64,000 bases of DNA. It comes from Glandiceps talaboti. Lineage: Eukaryota > Hemichordata > Enteropneusta > Spengelidae. The stretch's first letter is position 1. Every line of letters starts with the position of its first letter. The stretch lies in contig NC_135561.1 in NCBI RefSeq assembly GCF_964340395.1, forward strand, positions 9,212,732-9,276,731, written 5' to 3'. Made by a program: the position numbers and the translations under genes. The notes under the pieces are model-generated. The model was given only the letters and a program-made list of their open reading frames with translations. It ran no database searches and had not been told where the DNA came from. Shown in pieces: positions 38,652-48,469 of the stretch.

Positions 38652-38675
38652 GTAAGTAAGTAAATAAATAAATTA
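38356..38675. repeat. Compound tetranucleotide microsatellite (ATAC, AAAC, AAAT)
   Basis: Successive runs of CATA, AAAC, then a long AAAT tract from about 38530. Confidence 0.97.
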
Positions 38676-38918
38676 AAACAAACTTGATGACTTGTCTTCT
38701 TCCGTCAACACTTATATTTTTCCTTTCATGTTCTGAAAAACGTCACGTACGGTACGTCGAGCATCTTAATAAATCAGCTGATTTAATCTTTTTATCAAAC
38801 TGTCACCGGACCATTCACTAACCTTAACGAGTAGATCATAGACTCTCTGTGGGTTAAGGGTCTATGAGTAGACTATAGGTAAACATCGAGGGTTTGCTGT
38901 GCCGATTTCTATGTGACC

Positions 38919-39004
38919 AACTCACTCACTCACTCACTCACTCACTCACTCACTCACTCACTCACTCACTCACTCACTCACTCACTCACTCACTCACTCA
39001 CTCA
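38919..39004. repeat. ACTC tetranucleotide microsatellite
   Basis: About 21 uninterrupted CACT units. Confidence 0.97.
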
Positions 39005-39194
39005 TCACTTACTTAATAACCTACCTACCTACCCATCCACCCACCCCACCCACTCGTTCAGTCTTCAGGCTGTTTTGTTAAATACAATAACTTACCTCGT
39101 AATATCGTACACCCTAAATAGTATTGAATCACCTATGGGTGATCGCATTTTTGTAGCTGTATACATGATCAACATAATCAAATTAAATCAATTT

Positions 39195-39220
39195 GATTTT
39201 TGGGTTCGCACCCAAAAATC
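39195..39220. other. Perfect hairpin, 11-bp stem with TCGC loop
   Basis: GATTTTTGGGT pairs perfectly with ACCCAAAAATC. Confidence 0.6.
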
Positions 39221-39539
39221 CGCCCATCAACGGTGATCACGATTTAAACCCATTATTCAATACTAATTGACTAACCCCTGGGACTAACACGTGCGATGTC
39301 TGATCATGATTATTGGGCGAAAACAATACAGTTAACAGTTTATAGTACAGTTTTAACACAGTACCATATTAAAATCCAAGCTTTCGCTTGTCCCTACAAA
39401 CCTACGGATAATATTGACCAACAGATACACTGTCTTTTCAATAAGTAATGACCAGTGTTAGTGAATATATCTTTGATTACTTGATGAAAAAACATCACAG
39501 CTGCACCTTTCAATGAATTTTAATTTTCTTCAGAGATCA

Positions 39540-39541
<2 letters not shown>

Positions 39542-39617
<76 letters not shown>
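39542..39617. repeat. TA dinucleotide repeat
   Basis: Uninterrupted TA run, followed by a small palindrome (CATACAAATGAA with TTCATTTGTATG) at 39617-39653. Confidence 0.96.
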
Positions 39618-39621
<4 letters not shown>

Positions 39622-39702
39622 CAAATGAAAGAAGACGATTCATTTGTATGTATGATAGCTCTCCAAGGTGATTGAGCACTCTACTTGGCGAAAGAAGAAT
39701 GA

Positions 39703-39704
39703 AA

Positions 39705-39791
<87 letters not shown>
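39703..39791. repeat. TA dinucleotide repeat
   Basis: Long TA run left of the 157-bp palindrome. Confidence 0.96.
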
Positions 39792-39794
<3 letters not shown>

Positions 39795-39847
39795 CGGTGA
39801 GTATCAATCTGCTAAGACAGTGCTCTATACCGCAGTGGCAGAGCGTA

Positions 39848-39998
39848 ATAGTTTTGGTAGTACTGGAACTCTTTCTTGGGTGTAACTCGGAGTTTCACGC
39901 ATATTGCGATCATCAGACACTCTGATCATGAGTGTCTGATGATCGCAATATGCGTGAAACTCCGAGTTACACCCAAGAAAGAGTTCCAGTACTACCAA

Positions 39999-40004
<6 letters not shown>
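39848..40004. repeat. 157-bp palindrome (two perfect 75-bp arms)
   Basis: Left arm 39848-39922 is the exact reverse complement of 39930-40004, with a 7-bp centre. A 23-bp direct repeat with one mismatch (39831-39853 and 40073-40095) flanks the palindrome plus its TA tract. Confidence 0.92.
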
Positions 40005-40074
<70 letters not shown>

Positions 40075-40116
40075 CAGTGGCAGAGCGCAATAGTTATAAC
40101 TATATATAACTATATA

Positions 40117-40184
<68 letters not shown>

Positions 40185-40195
40185 TATATAGTTTA
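40002..40195. repeat. TA dinucleotide repeats flanking a GCAGTGGCAGAGCG segment
   Basis: TA runs at 40002-40072 and about 40103-40195, the latter with an ACACACA interruption near 40175. Confidence 0.95.
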
Positions 40196-40299
40196 TATAT
40201 CTTCTCATGTTTTTGATTATTTTTCCCAACTCGACCCGTACCTCCGTAGTGATGCCTGCACCCCTGTTTTGTGAAATGTGTGATTCAGCGTGACCCAAA

Positions 40300-40450
40300 T
40301 TAGCTTTGTACTTCCGGGTCATAGATGGCAGCCGACGAACATGAGTTGGCGTCGTGCTGGTTGCAAATACATTGTAAATAGTGAAGTATTTGATGGACCG
40401 CTCTATGTATAAGAACTACGATAGGTCCCGATGTGGATGAGATATTTCAG
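40300..40450 (+). promoter_or_regulatory. Possible SLC25A51 promoter and untranslated first exon
   Basis: A CpG-bearing stretch with AGATGGCAGCC (a YY1-like motif often seen at TATA-less starts) at 40323 and an 18-codon ORF from ATG 40325. A good donor TTTCAG|GTCAGT follows at 40450/40451. A good acceptor (TTTGACTTGCAG, exon from 43338) lies upstream of the coding ATG. Joining them would give a 5' UTR intron of about 2.9 kb. This is inference only. Confidence 0.3.
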
Positions 40451-40451
40451 G

Positions 40452-42085
40452 TCAGTTTGATATCAATTGCATCTTTGGTATCCAGGTTAAAGACATTTTG
40501 TTTCAGCCCTATCCAGGGAGTCCGACCACCCACTGCCGTCCGTTGCCTCCGGACTAAGGACACCTCCCTATCCTTGCATGCTGGAGCCTTCGTAACCCTC
40601 GACCCGATTCATGCCCTAGATAGACCGAACTTTGCAAAGACTGCTAATTACAGGTCCGGCGTTGGTTTTACATGTAATGTTGCTTCCACACAGAACATAG
40701 CACCTAAAGCCATTCACGTTGCTGTTTTATATATGACACATACATACTTACTGTGTTGATCGAATTTGCGATCGTCAAAATAATTCAACATGGAAATATT
40801 TCAATGATAGTGACAGCGGGGCTGACTGACTTATCACTGTCAGTCAGATTTAGGTCGATCTGTGAGTCACTGCTTTTAAAAACGTAGCTAATATATTTGG
40901 TTGAAGTTATACAGGTAAATTGGACAGGCTACATTACAGTCATGCATTACGACTGTTTTCATCTTGAAACTGAACTTGTACGTGTGTGCACTGTTTACCC
41001 CATGATAACATATGCTACATTTTATAACCGTCAGAAAGTAAGATCAGCATTGGTGAATTTAGCTGTAAATTTTGTCTGGGCCTCTCTCTTTATTCTGATT
41101 GTAAAAAAGGCCTAATATACTAAAGGGTATTGGACCCATTATCCACTCTGTGGGTAAATAAGTTGTGCGTTTACAAGACTTGACCTTGAACTTATCCTGA
41201 CCCTAAAAGTAAAACCCAACTGCAGTGTCAATTATACATATATAAATAACAAAAAAAAAATCATTATTGGCCAACAAATGTTTGGTTTGGACTATGGAAG
41301 ACACAGTTTGCCTCACAGTTATGTAACTTTTATTCGCATATATTAAATGTAGAGATGATGTTGATATTTAATAGTGGGAAGTTTATTTCCACTTAGATAA
41401 AATTTTCAGAAAATGCTGCAAAATATTGTACTAAAATATTGTGTAAAATATTCTACTGAGGGTAGAATGATTTATGCAAACATGGTATGTCAGCATACAA
41501 GCTTGATGTTATAATGATTTATACATATTATAGTTAAAGATTTGTCAGAAATTTTTTGAAAACTTTAGTTTATCAATTATGTGCATAAAGACATGAAACC
41601 CATTGACGAAGACTAAAGTGTGCAGTCGAAAATTGCAGGTAAAATTTTCAAGCTGTTTTTTGGAACAAAAGTTAAATTGAATATTATGAAACCCATTAGT
41701 TTTGATAATCCAGACCTGAATACATCTCTAAAGTAATTGCAGCTGTACGTCATGGCAACCAAAATAGGTTCATTCAGGCCAGGGAAGCTTTATGGGAAGA
41801 ATTCATCACTATAAATGGACTAATAATGTATGAATTCTTTCAGTCACAGTAAATCCATACCTCTAAAGGGATAGCAAGTATACATATGAAGATAACCAGA
41901 ATTTACCAGGATAAATGTAGTGATCCTGAAACATGTGTGGGAAACGTACATTCCAAAATAAACCTACTTTCCTTGATAAAATATTGTTAGAAGAACCCCT
42001 ATAAGAATGTACTGTAGATTCTACCTATTACTTTGGTACTTATGACATTACAGAAAGACTTGGATAGGGAACTGCATGGAATATC
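40452..42085. other. Upstream of SLC25A51, no coding exon recognised
   Basis: A 108-codon frame at 40433-40759 has no family resemblance or splice support. A CTGACTGAC/GTCAGTCAG hairpin sits near 40820. A segment at 41607-41655 matches 21953-22000. Confidence 0.4.
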
Positions 42086-42092
42086 TTATGAC

Positions 42093-42467
42093 CAGTGTGC
42101 CCTCTAAGCCAATTTGACGCCCACTAACGCACACAATTTCTAGCGACGCACCAAAATTTGGTGTTCCCATATCTCTTACTATGTGGTGACAAGTGTGCCC
42201 TCTAAGCCAATTTGACGCCCACTCTGACGCACACAATTTCTAGTGACGCACCAAAATTTGGTGTTCCCATATCTCTTACTATATGATGACCAGTGTGTCC
42301 TCTAACTTCTAAGCCAAATTGACGTGCCACTGACACACAATTTCTAGTGACACACCAAAATTTGGTGTTCCCCTATCTCTTACTATGTGATGACTCACAA
42401 GAAATGCCATTTTTTTGCATTTTGACTCACAACAAAATTTGGCTATCATTAGAGGGCACACAGCACG
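42093..42467 (+). mobile_element. MITE with internal tandem triplication
   Basis: Starts CAGTGTGCCCTCTAAGCC; near its end lies the inverted TTAGAGGGCACACAG. Flanked by TTATGAC at 42086-42092 and 42468-42474. The first about 100 bp is repeated three times (42093, 42190, 42291). No coding capacity. Confidence 0.6.
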
Positions 42468-43382
42468 TTATGACATCAGTATTTACATAGTACTAGATTG
42501 TAGTGTGTAACTAACTATCTATATAGTATGATTCACAAGACAGATATCACTACGTTACAAAACTACTGCCACTGCACTGAAAATGATCACTTCAAAAATG
42601 ATTGATTTCTTTACTAATGGCGTAAAGACTCTCAAAACAGTTTTTAGCATGTTTTGATAAATAACTTTCATCGTAGGAGCTTGTTTTATTCAAATATACA
42701 AATAGTTTATTATATCATTAATATTGTAAGTTTGAATAACATATTAGTAACATAGCAGTATTTTAAGTATATGCGATGCAATTTCTTTTCATATTTGATT
42801 GATTAATTATACTAATATTTTATGGAAATTGACCAATTTGATACAAGTATGAGTAATGCACCAAAAACGAGTACACTTGAAAGACATATGACAAATTCCA
42901 TATCACTATTTTATAGATGAGGTTTTTATGAAGAGCAGTAGCAAATTAAAGCTGATTTAAAGTGGTCATGACGAGGATACATACAGTATTTTTTTACCTC
43001 TGCAAATAAGAAAATAAATGTGTAGAATGAATCTATAAAACTAACTCTCTGATGGATCAATACATACCCCATTGCATCTTCCCCTTCAAATAATTATGTC
43101 TTTAAAATGTCTAAATAAAAACTTCCATTCTCTATTATCAGATTACTAAAATGCATCATAAAATAATCAAGATGTATTTTTTGAGTGTAGCTGAGAAAAC
43201 AAGGGAGATACAGAAACCTCAATACATATATGTCTAGGTATACATGTATATGTCTTTTGTCATATTTACAGGTATATGTATGTAACAGTATTAGTATGTG
43301 AATGTGGTATTTATCTAGTTTTTCGTTTGACTTGCAGGTTACAGTTAAAAGTAGTGCTGTTGCCATTTTTCAATGTAAATAT

Positions 43383-43396
43383 GTTGCCATGGAAAT
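43383..43396 (+). promoter_or_regulatory. X-box-like motif upstream of SLC25A51
   Basis: GTTGCCATGGAAAT differs from a consensus X-box only at the last base. It lies about 275 bp upstream of the coding ATG, possibly inside the 5' UTR. Confidence 0.25.
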
Positions 43397-43659
43397 GAAA
43401 TGACCACAAGACAAGTTTAGGATAAGGAAGAGGAGATGAGATTGCCATGGATATGACAGTGTTGGATTACTGATTGCATCGTTTATGTTGATGAAGCAGT
43501 GATAAAAGAGTGTTGTCATCTGATTGGTTGATTTCACTGTTGGATCTGAGAAATAGGAGGGGTGTTCCCCGATGATATTGTAGGAGGGAATCTTTGCTTT
43601 GTCCATCGCATGTATATTATATCGTTAGATTTCATCAGAATTACACCTATATAGTCAGA

Positions 43660-44086
43660 ATGCCGAATTGTACAAAACTTCAACCAGAGAACAACTGGGC
43701 TGAAACACACTTGAACAAAAGTATCGAGGTGAGTGATTACTTCCACATCACTGAAGCAGATAGTTTGACTGAACGCCATAAAAATACAACCCAGGAATTT
43801 ATTTGCGGCTGGGGTGCAGCTTTTGTCAACATCACGGCAACTTTTCCAATGAACAAATTGATGTTTCGACAACAACTCCACGGAATACCATGTTTGAAGG
43901 CAGCTCGTCAGCTTCAAAAGGAAGGTTTCCTAAACCTATACCGAGGACTTCTTCCACCATTGATGCAGAAAACAGCATCGGTATCCATGATGTTTGGACT
44001 CTATGATTACTTCAAGAAAGTGCTTCACTTGCATTATCCTACTCTATCAATGCCAGTAACTCAGGGAATTGCCGCCATGTTAGCAG
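43660..44086 (+). CDS. SLC25A51: SLC25A51 coding exon 1
   Basis: Carries the start codon, hydrophilic N-terminus and carrier repeat 1, with FICGWGAAFVNI beginning helix 1 and MMFGLYDYFKK ending the repeat. Ends in GCA-G|GTAAG (phase 1) inside the AAMLAG start of repeat 2. Confidence 0.92.
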
Positions 44087-46433
44087 GTAAGCTGAAACTT
44101 TAAAAGCATTCTACTTGGCATTTGTAGTCTGCACATTTCAGGTGTCTTTGCAAGAGAGATCATGTATGATACAGAAAATGATGTACCAGTGTTTTATTAA
44201 GGGTGGTAGATAAAAAATCTATCTGAGTCTCTCCTGTATTTTGCTTGGGTTCCTAACCAAAATTATGGTAGAGTATGTGTAAATTTGTACATATTTTACC
44301 AGATATATCCCCTCTGTTTACCAATATTATGGCACAAAATATGCAAATTTTACCTGAAGCCGTCTATATGTTAATGGGTTTCCATCTTCTCGGCAAAAAC
44401 ACTGTGTTTTGACAAAATATTTATCACAGTGACATGAACAGAGTGCTAGTATTCTGTCCTTGTTCAAAATATGTGTAAACCAAAATAAGCTGATAATGTA
44501 ATGTGTTTCATATTAACATCTTGATACTAATTAATTCAGAAGTGATTTGAAAAGTAGTTTTAGCTATCAGGAGGGCATTTCACAGGGAGAATAATGCAAT
44601 GACCTAGTATAAGAGAGAAGTCATGTACCTGTAACTCCCATTACACCTCCTTGCGCTGGGCCATCACAAAGGACATGTAGCCAGTTTTTTTGGTAAGGGC
44701 GCTAAACAGGTAAAATCTACTAGGGTTCCCCAGTAATTTTACCAGGGTTCCCCCCAAAATTATCGTAGATTGTATGGGAAACTAAGTAACTTTTACCCTT
44801 TCCTCCTTGCTGTTACCAGGGTTCCCTAACCCTCAGACCACTAAAAACTGAGCCTAACCCAAGTAAAAACACTTTGTAACTGTATGTTAAACTTGGTGTG
44901 TTATATAACTTATGAATTTAGTCCATTAATGAATGACATGTACTTGATGACTACATAACTAGCTGATTAGTTATACATGAGTCGACAGAGCTCCAAATTA
45001 GCTACTGTCCAAATTATTGACACATTATATCTAGACCACCAAAATTATAAGGTGGTAGTCTGTTAGACCAATTGAAATCAATAGAAAATTGTAGCTGAAA
45101 TAGTACACTTTGCTAAATCTGACTACCAAGTGTAGAATTGAAATTGGAATCGTGAATGGATGTGGTACATTAATAAACATGTGTGATGTAATTCAAGTTG
45201 CATGTAGTCTATTGTCTCATTGCACACACACACTACCCTGTCTGTAGGTGGAATAAAACAACCTCTGTCTGTGGAATAAATAACCTACTGTAGTACTGGC
45301 ATAAGCATAAATCTACAACTACAGTCTTCAGAATGAACTTTATAAACCTAACTAATCTCAAGAGCCTTCTAAGTTAGTGTGTTTCTGAACTGTAAGTTGT
45401 GCTTGAAACTGGCATATGATGAAGTGATCAATAGGCCATTTCAGACTGCAAACAGGAAATGGAGTATACAGCGCCCTCGCTCAAATTGGGGGTATCATCA
45501 CCTCATAGTACCTTTCATTGTCCCTTGGTATTCTGTAGAGGTGTAAATCAGGGATGTTTTTCGTATTGTTCAGACATCGAGGAAAGCAGCAGTGCTCTAT
45601 GATTAACTGAGTAACCTATACCATGTATACCCCCAAGGTACACACAGACAGGAAGTAGAGCTCCACCATGGCAAATTTTGGCAAATTTTGGGAAGGCCTA
45701 TTGATTGATTGATTGATTGACTGATCACAAGCTATACAGTGATGAATGTAATATATATAAATATTTTGCCTAATTTGTTGATCACCACAGAACCAGTAAT
45801 GTAGACATGAGTTGTCATGACATAGAATGACCAGGGTATATAATCCATATTTTCTGTTCAAATACAACATCTTGGCTTGTGCGTGGTATAATACTCATTG
45901 TTTTGCTTTGCCGTACAGGAAGTACAGAGGCAGTGTTGGCTCCATTTGAGAGAGTACAGACCTTACTTCAAGACCATCGGCACATAAAGAAATTCAACAA
46001 CACAGTTCATGTCTTCCAGGAATTACGTCAGTATGGGCCGAAGGAGTATTACCGTGGACTGACACCGATACTACTACGTAATGGACCCAGTAACGTACTG
46101 TTTTTTAGTTTACGAGGACCATTTAAATCTGCATTGCCAGAACCACAAAGTCAGCTGGGTCATACCATTAATGATTTTCTCAGTGGTGCTTTAGTTGGTG
46201 CCCTTATCAGCACCGTCTTCTACCCTATCAATGTTGTCAAAACAAGAATGCAGGTCAGAGTAGGTGGCCGTAATTATTCCACACTGAAAACATTTCACAT
46301 TATATGGAAGGAACGAGGCCGTAGTGTGCGTCGTATGTTTTATGGCGTTCATATCAATTTCACAAGGTCACTGGTGTCCTGGGGTATAATCAATGCTTCC
46401 TACGAACTCATAAAGAAGACTTTCTTCACATGA
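43660..46433 (+). CDS. SLC25A51: SLC25A51-type mitochondrial NAD+ carrier, complete gene span (2 coding exons)
   Basis: Exons 43660-44086 and 45919-46433 join in phase (427 + 515 = 942 nt, 313 aa). The protein is a mitochondrial carrier with three repeats. Their matrix motifs are FPMNKLMFRQQL (about residues 62-73), APFERVQTLLQ (150-160) and YPINVVKTRMQ (244-254). These atypical motifs, together with NLYRGLLPPLMQKT and SWGIINASYE, match the pattern of human SLC25A51/52, the inner-membrane importer of NAD+ into the matrix. Human SLC25A51 is about 297 aa; the extra length is at the N-terminus, about 45 hydrophilic residues before the first helix. ATG 43660 is chosen because upstream in-frame codons back to 43594 lack an ATG. 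Family identity is from recalled sequence pattern. Confidence 0.93.
44087..45918 (+). other. SLC25A51 intron
   Basis: GT-AG intron of 1832 bp. It contains AGGGTTCCCC repeats near 44722-44830 and a TTGATTGATTGATTGA run near 45700. No exon seen. Confidence 0.75.
45919..46433 (+). CDS. SLC25A51: SLC25A51 coding exon 2, terminal
   Basis: Acceptor TTGCCGTACAG; two bases complete Gly143, then STEAVLAPFERV continues repeat 2. Encodes the rest of repeat 2 (EYYRGLTPILLRNG) and all of repeat 3, and stops at TGA 46431-46433. Confidence 0.93.
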
Positions 46434-46439
46434 TTATCA

Positions 46440-47130
46440 TAATGTTGTCACATGATCAATCATGACCAATCATGTGACTAACAGTGGCTAGTTTACTAAT
46501 CAACACTGACCAAATTTGGCCATTTGACCATGTACCAAGTAGCTTAAAACAATAGTCACATGACCAACATGTGTGTATCACATGACACATGCACTAGTCA
46601 TAGTAGCGCACTTTCACATGACCAACATGTGTATCACATGACCCATGCACCAGTCGCTGTAGATCAGTCACATGACCAACGTACACTCATCACATGACCA
46701 TGCACCAGTCACATAGCTCACTGCTTATCACATTACCAACCTTAATCCCATCACATGACCTGTACACAATCACACTGTAGCTTACTAATTATTACATGAC
46801 CAACCTAAACTAATGATCCATGCACCAATCACGTAGCTCACAGCTTATCACATGACCAACCTTAATCCCATCACATGACCTGTACACAATCACACTGTAG
46901 CTTACTAATTATTACATGATCAACCTGAACTAATGATCCATGCACCAATCACGTAGCTCACAGCTTATCACATGACCAACCTTAATCCCATCACATGACC
47001 TGTACACAATCACACAGTAGCTTATTGATTATTACATGACCTAAACTAATGATCCATGCACCAATCACATTGTAGCTCAATGTCACATAACCAGCGCACT
47101 AAGTACCTTAACAGTTACACTGATCACATG
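46440..47130. repeat. 120-bp tandem repeat rich in TCACATGACC
   Basis: Immediately downstream of the carrier stop. Late units repeat at 120 bp (TAATGATCCA at 46811 and 46931) then 116 bp (47047); earlier units are shorter. Each contains one to three CACATG E-boxes, usually as TCACATGAC. Confidence 0.9.
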
Positions 47131-47911
47131 ACCAGTGATTAAAACACCTACAACACAGCAAAGTTTTTCGTTAAGATTGATCATCTGAAAAGTAGTACCA
47201 CTAATTCCTATTATGATGGATATCACCATGGTGACTTGGCTAGAACGATAACAAATTGCTGATAAAGAGGTCTTAGAAACCATAAAGTGCACTACACAAA
47301 CTTCTACTCAAATGGGATAAATTCTAGGCGACAAGTCTCCATTGTAGACAAAAGTCCCTCGACACAGAAATGAAATCACAATGTGGACAATCTGCTTTCA
47401 ACCTTCACCTGTACAGTGTTTTAGCTATGGCTGCTGAGTAGGTAAACATTTACCAGAGTACCCAATGAAATGATGGTATGTATACCGTGTTGAAAGATAT
47501 GCAAGTTTTACTATATTTGCGAAACCATAGCAACATCAAGTGTGTGTTTCTATTCAAATTGTGGCACAAGATGTGGGAAAATCTATGCAAGTTTTACCTG
47601 GTTTCCCCTCTCTGTTACCTATAGCAAAAACTCTTATCTTTACCTGCTTTCAAATCAATATTTCAATATGTTGTATGTCACCAGCTGTAGAGAAAATGTA
47701 TGGTATTGGTTAGGATATTAATTAATGACTCAAATGTTCAGATTAATGTGTATACAGTGTGTAGTGTACATTAGTGTCCTTGTGTAGTTATAATGACTAT
47801 CACATTTATAACAGACCTAATAATGCTGTTATTACTGTAACTTATGTTGAAATAATTTGTGAACCAACAAATCTTCCTTCCATCCAATCACATTTATGTA
47901 TGAAAACAGCA

Positions 47912-47917
47912 AATAAA
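47912..47917 (+). terminator. Candidate poly(A) signal for SLC25A51
   Basis: First clear AATAAA noticed downstream of the carrier stop, about 1.48 kb away. If used, the 3' UTR contains the whole 120-bp CACATGAC repeat array. Confidence 0.3.
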
Positions 47918-48049
47918 GCTCATACATGAAAGCTATTTACCAAAGGTGATTCTTCAGCCAAAGATTAAAACTTGATGTGAGATGAGATGTTGGGAATAAT
48001 CCTTCTGATAGATGTGGATATTGTCGTAACCAAAAGCTGAGTGGTATTT

Positions 48050-48415
48050 ATGTCAGTAGCCAATCACTGCAAAGTTGGTTTGTTGACTGACTATGATACA
48101 GAGCTGTGTATGTTGGCAGCCAATAACAGAGACATGTATGTCAGCAGCCAATGATAGGGAGGTATCTTACTCAGTAGCCAATGGCAGGAACATGTATGTC
48201 AGTACTCAGTAGCCAATGATAGGGTGGTACCTATGTCAGTAGCCAATGACAGGGTGGCATCTATGTCGTTAGCCAATTACAGGGAGGCATCTATGTCAGT
48301 AGCCAATAACAGTGTGCCATCCACGTCAGTAGCCAATGACAGGGAGGCATCTATGTCAGTAGCCAATGACAGGGAGGTGTGTACATATCAGCAGCCAATT
48401 ACAATGTTTATATTT
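48050..48415. repeat. 30-bp tandem repeat with CCAAT boxes
   Basis: About twelve units of a sequence like GTCAGTAGCCAATGACAGGG plus ten bases. AGCCAATGA fits the NF-Y core preference. The open frame through it (48224-48466) is a repeat artefact. Confidence 0.9.
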
Positions 48416-48469
48416 ACCAGCAAATGTGTAACGGTGGTCAGTTTAGTTTCCTCAGGTTTGAAATAATGA

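Noticed and set aside
39825-39850. tRNA D-arm-like GCAGTGGCAGAGCG
   Set aside because: The sequence around it is a TA tract and a palindrome; no complete tRNA fold.
40433-40759. 108-codon open frame near the possible SLC25A51 promoter
   Set aside because: No recognisable family, no splice continuation and no supporting context.
43594-43659. Upstream extension of the carrier frame
   Set aside because: No ATG in the extension; ATG 43660 is the first usable start.
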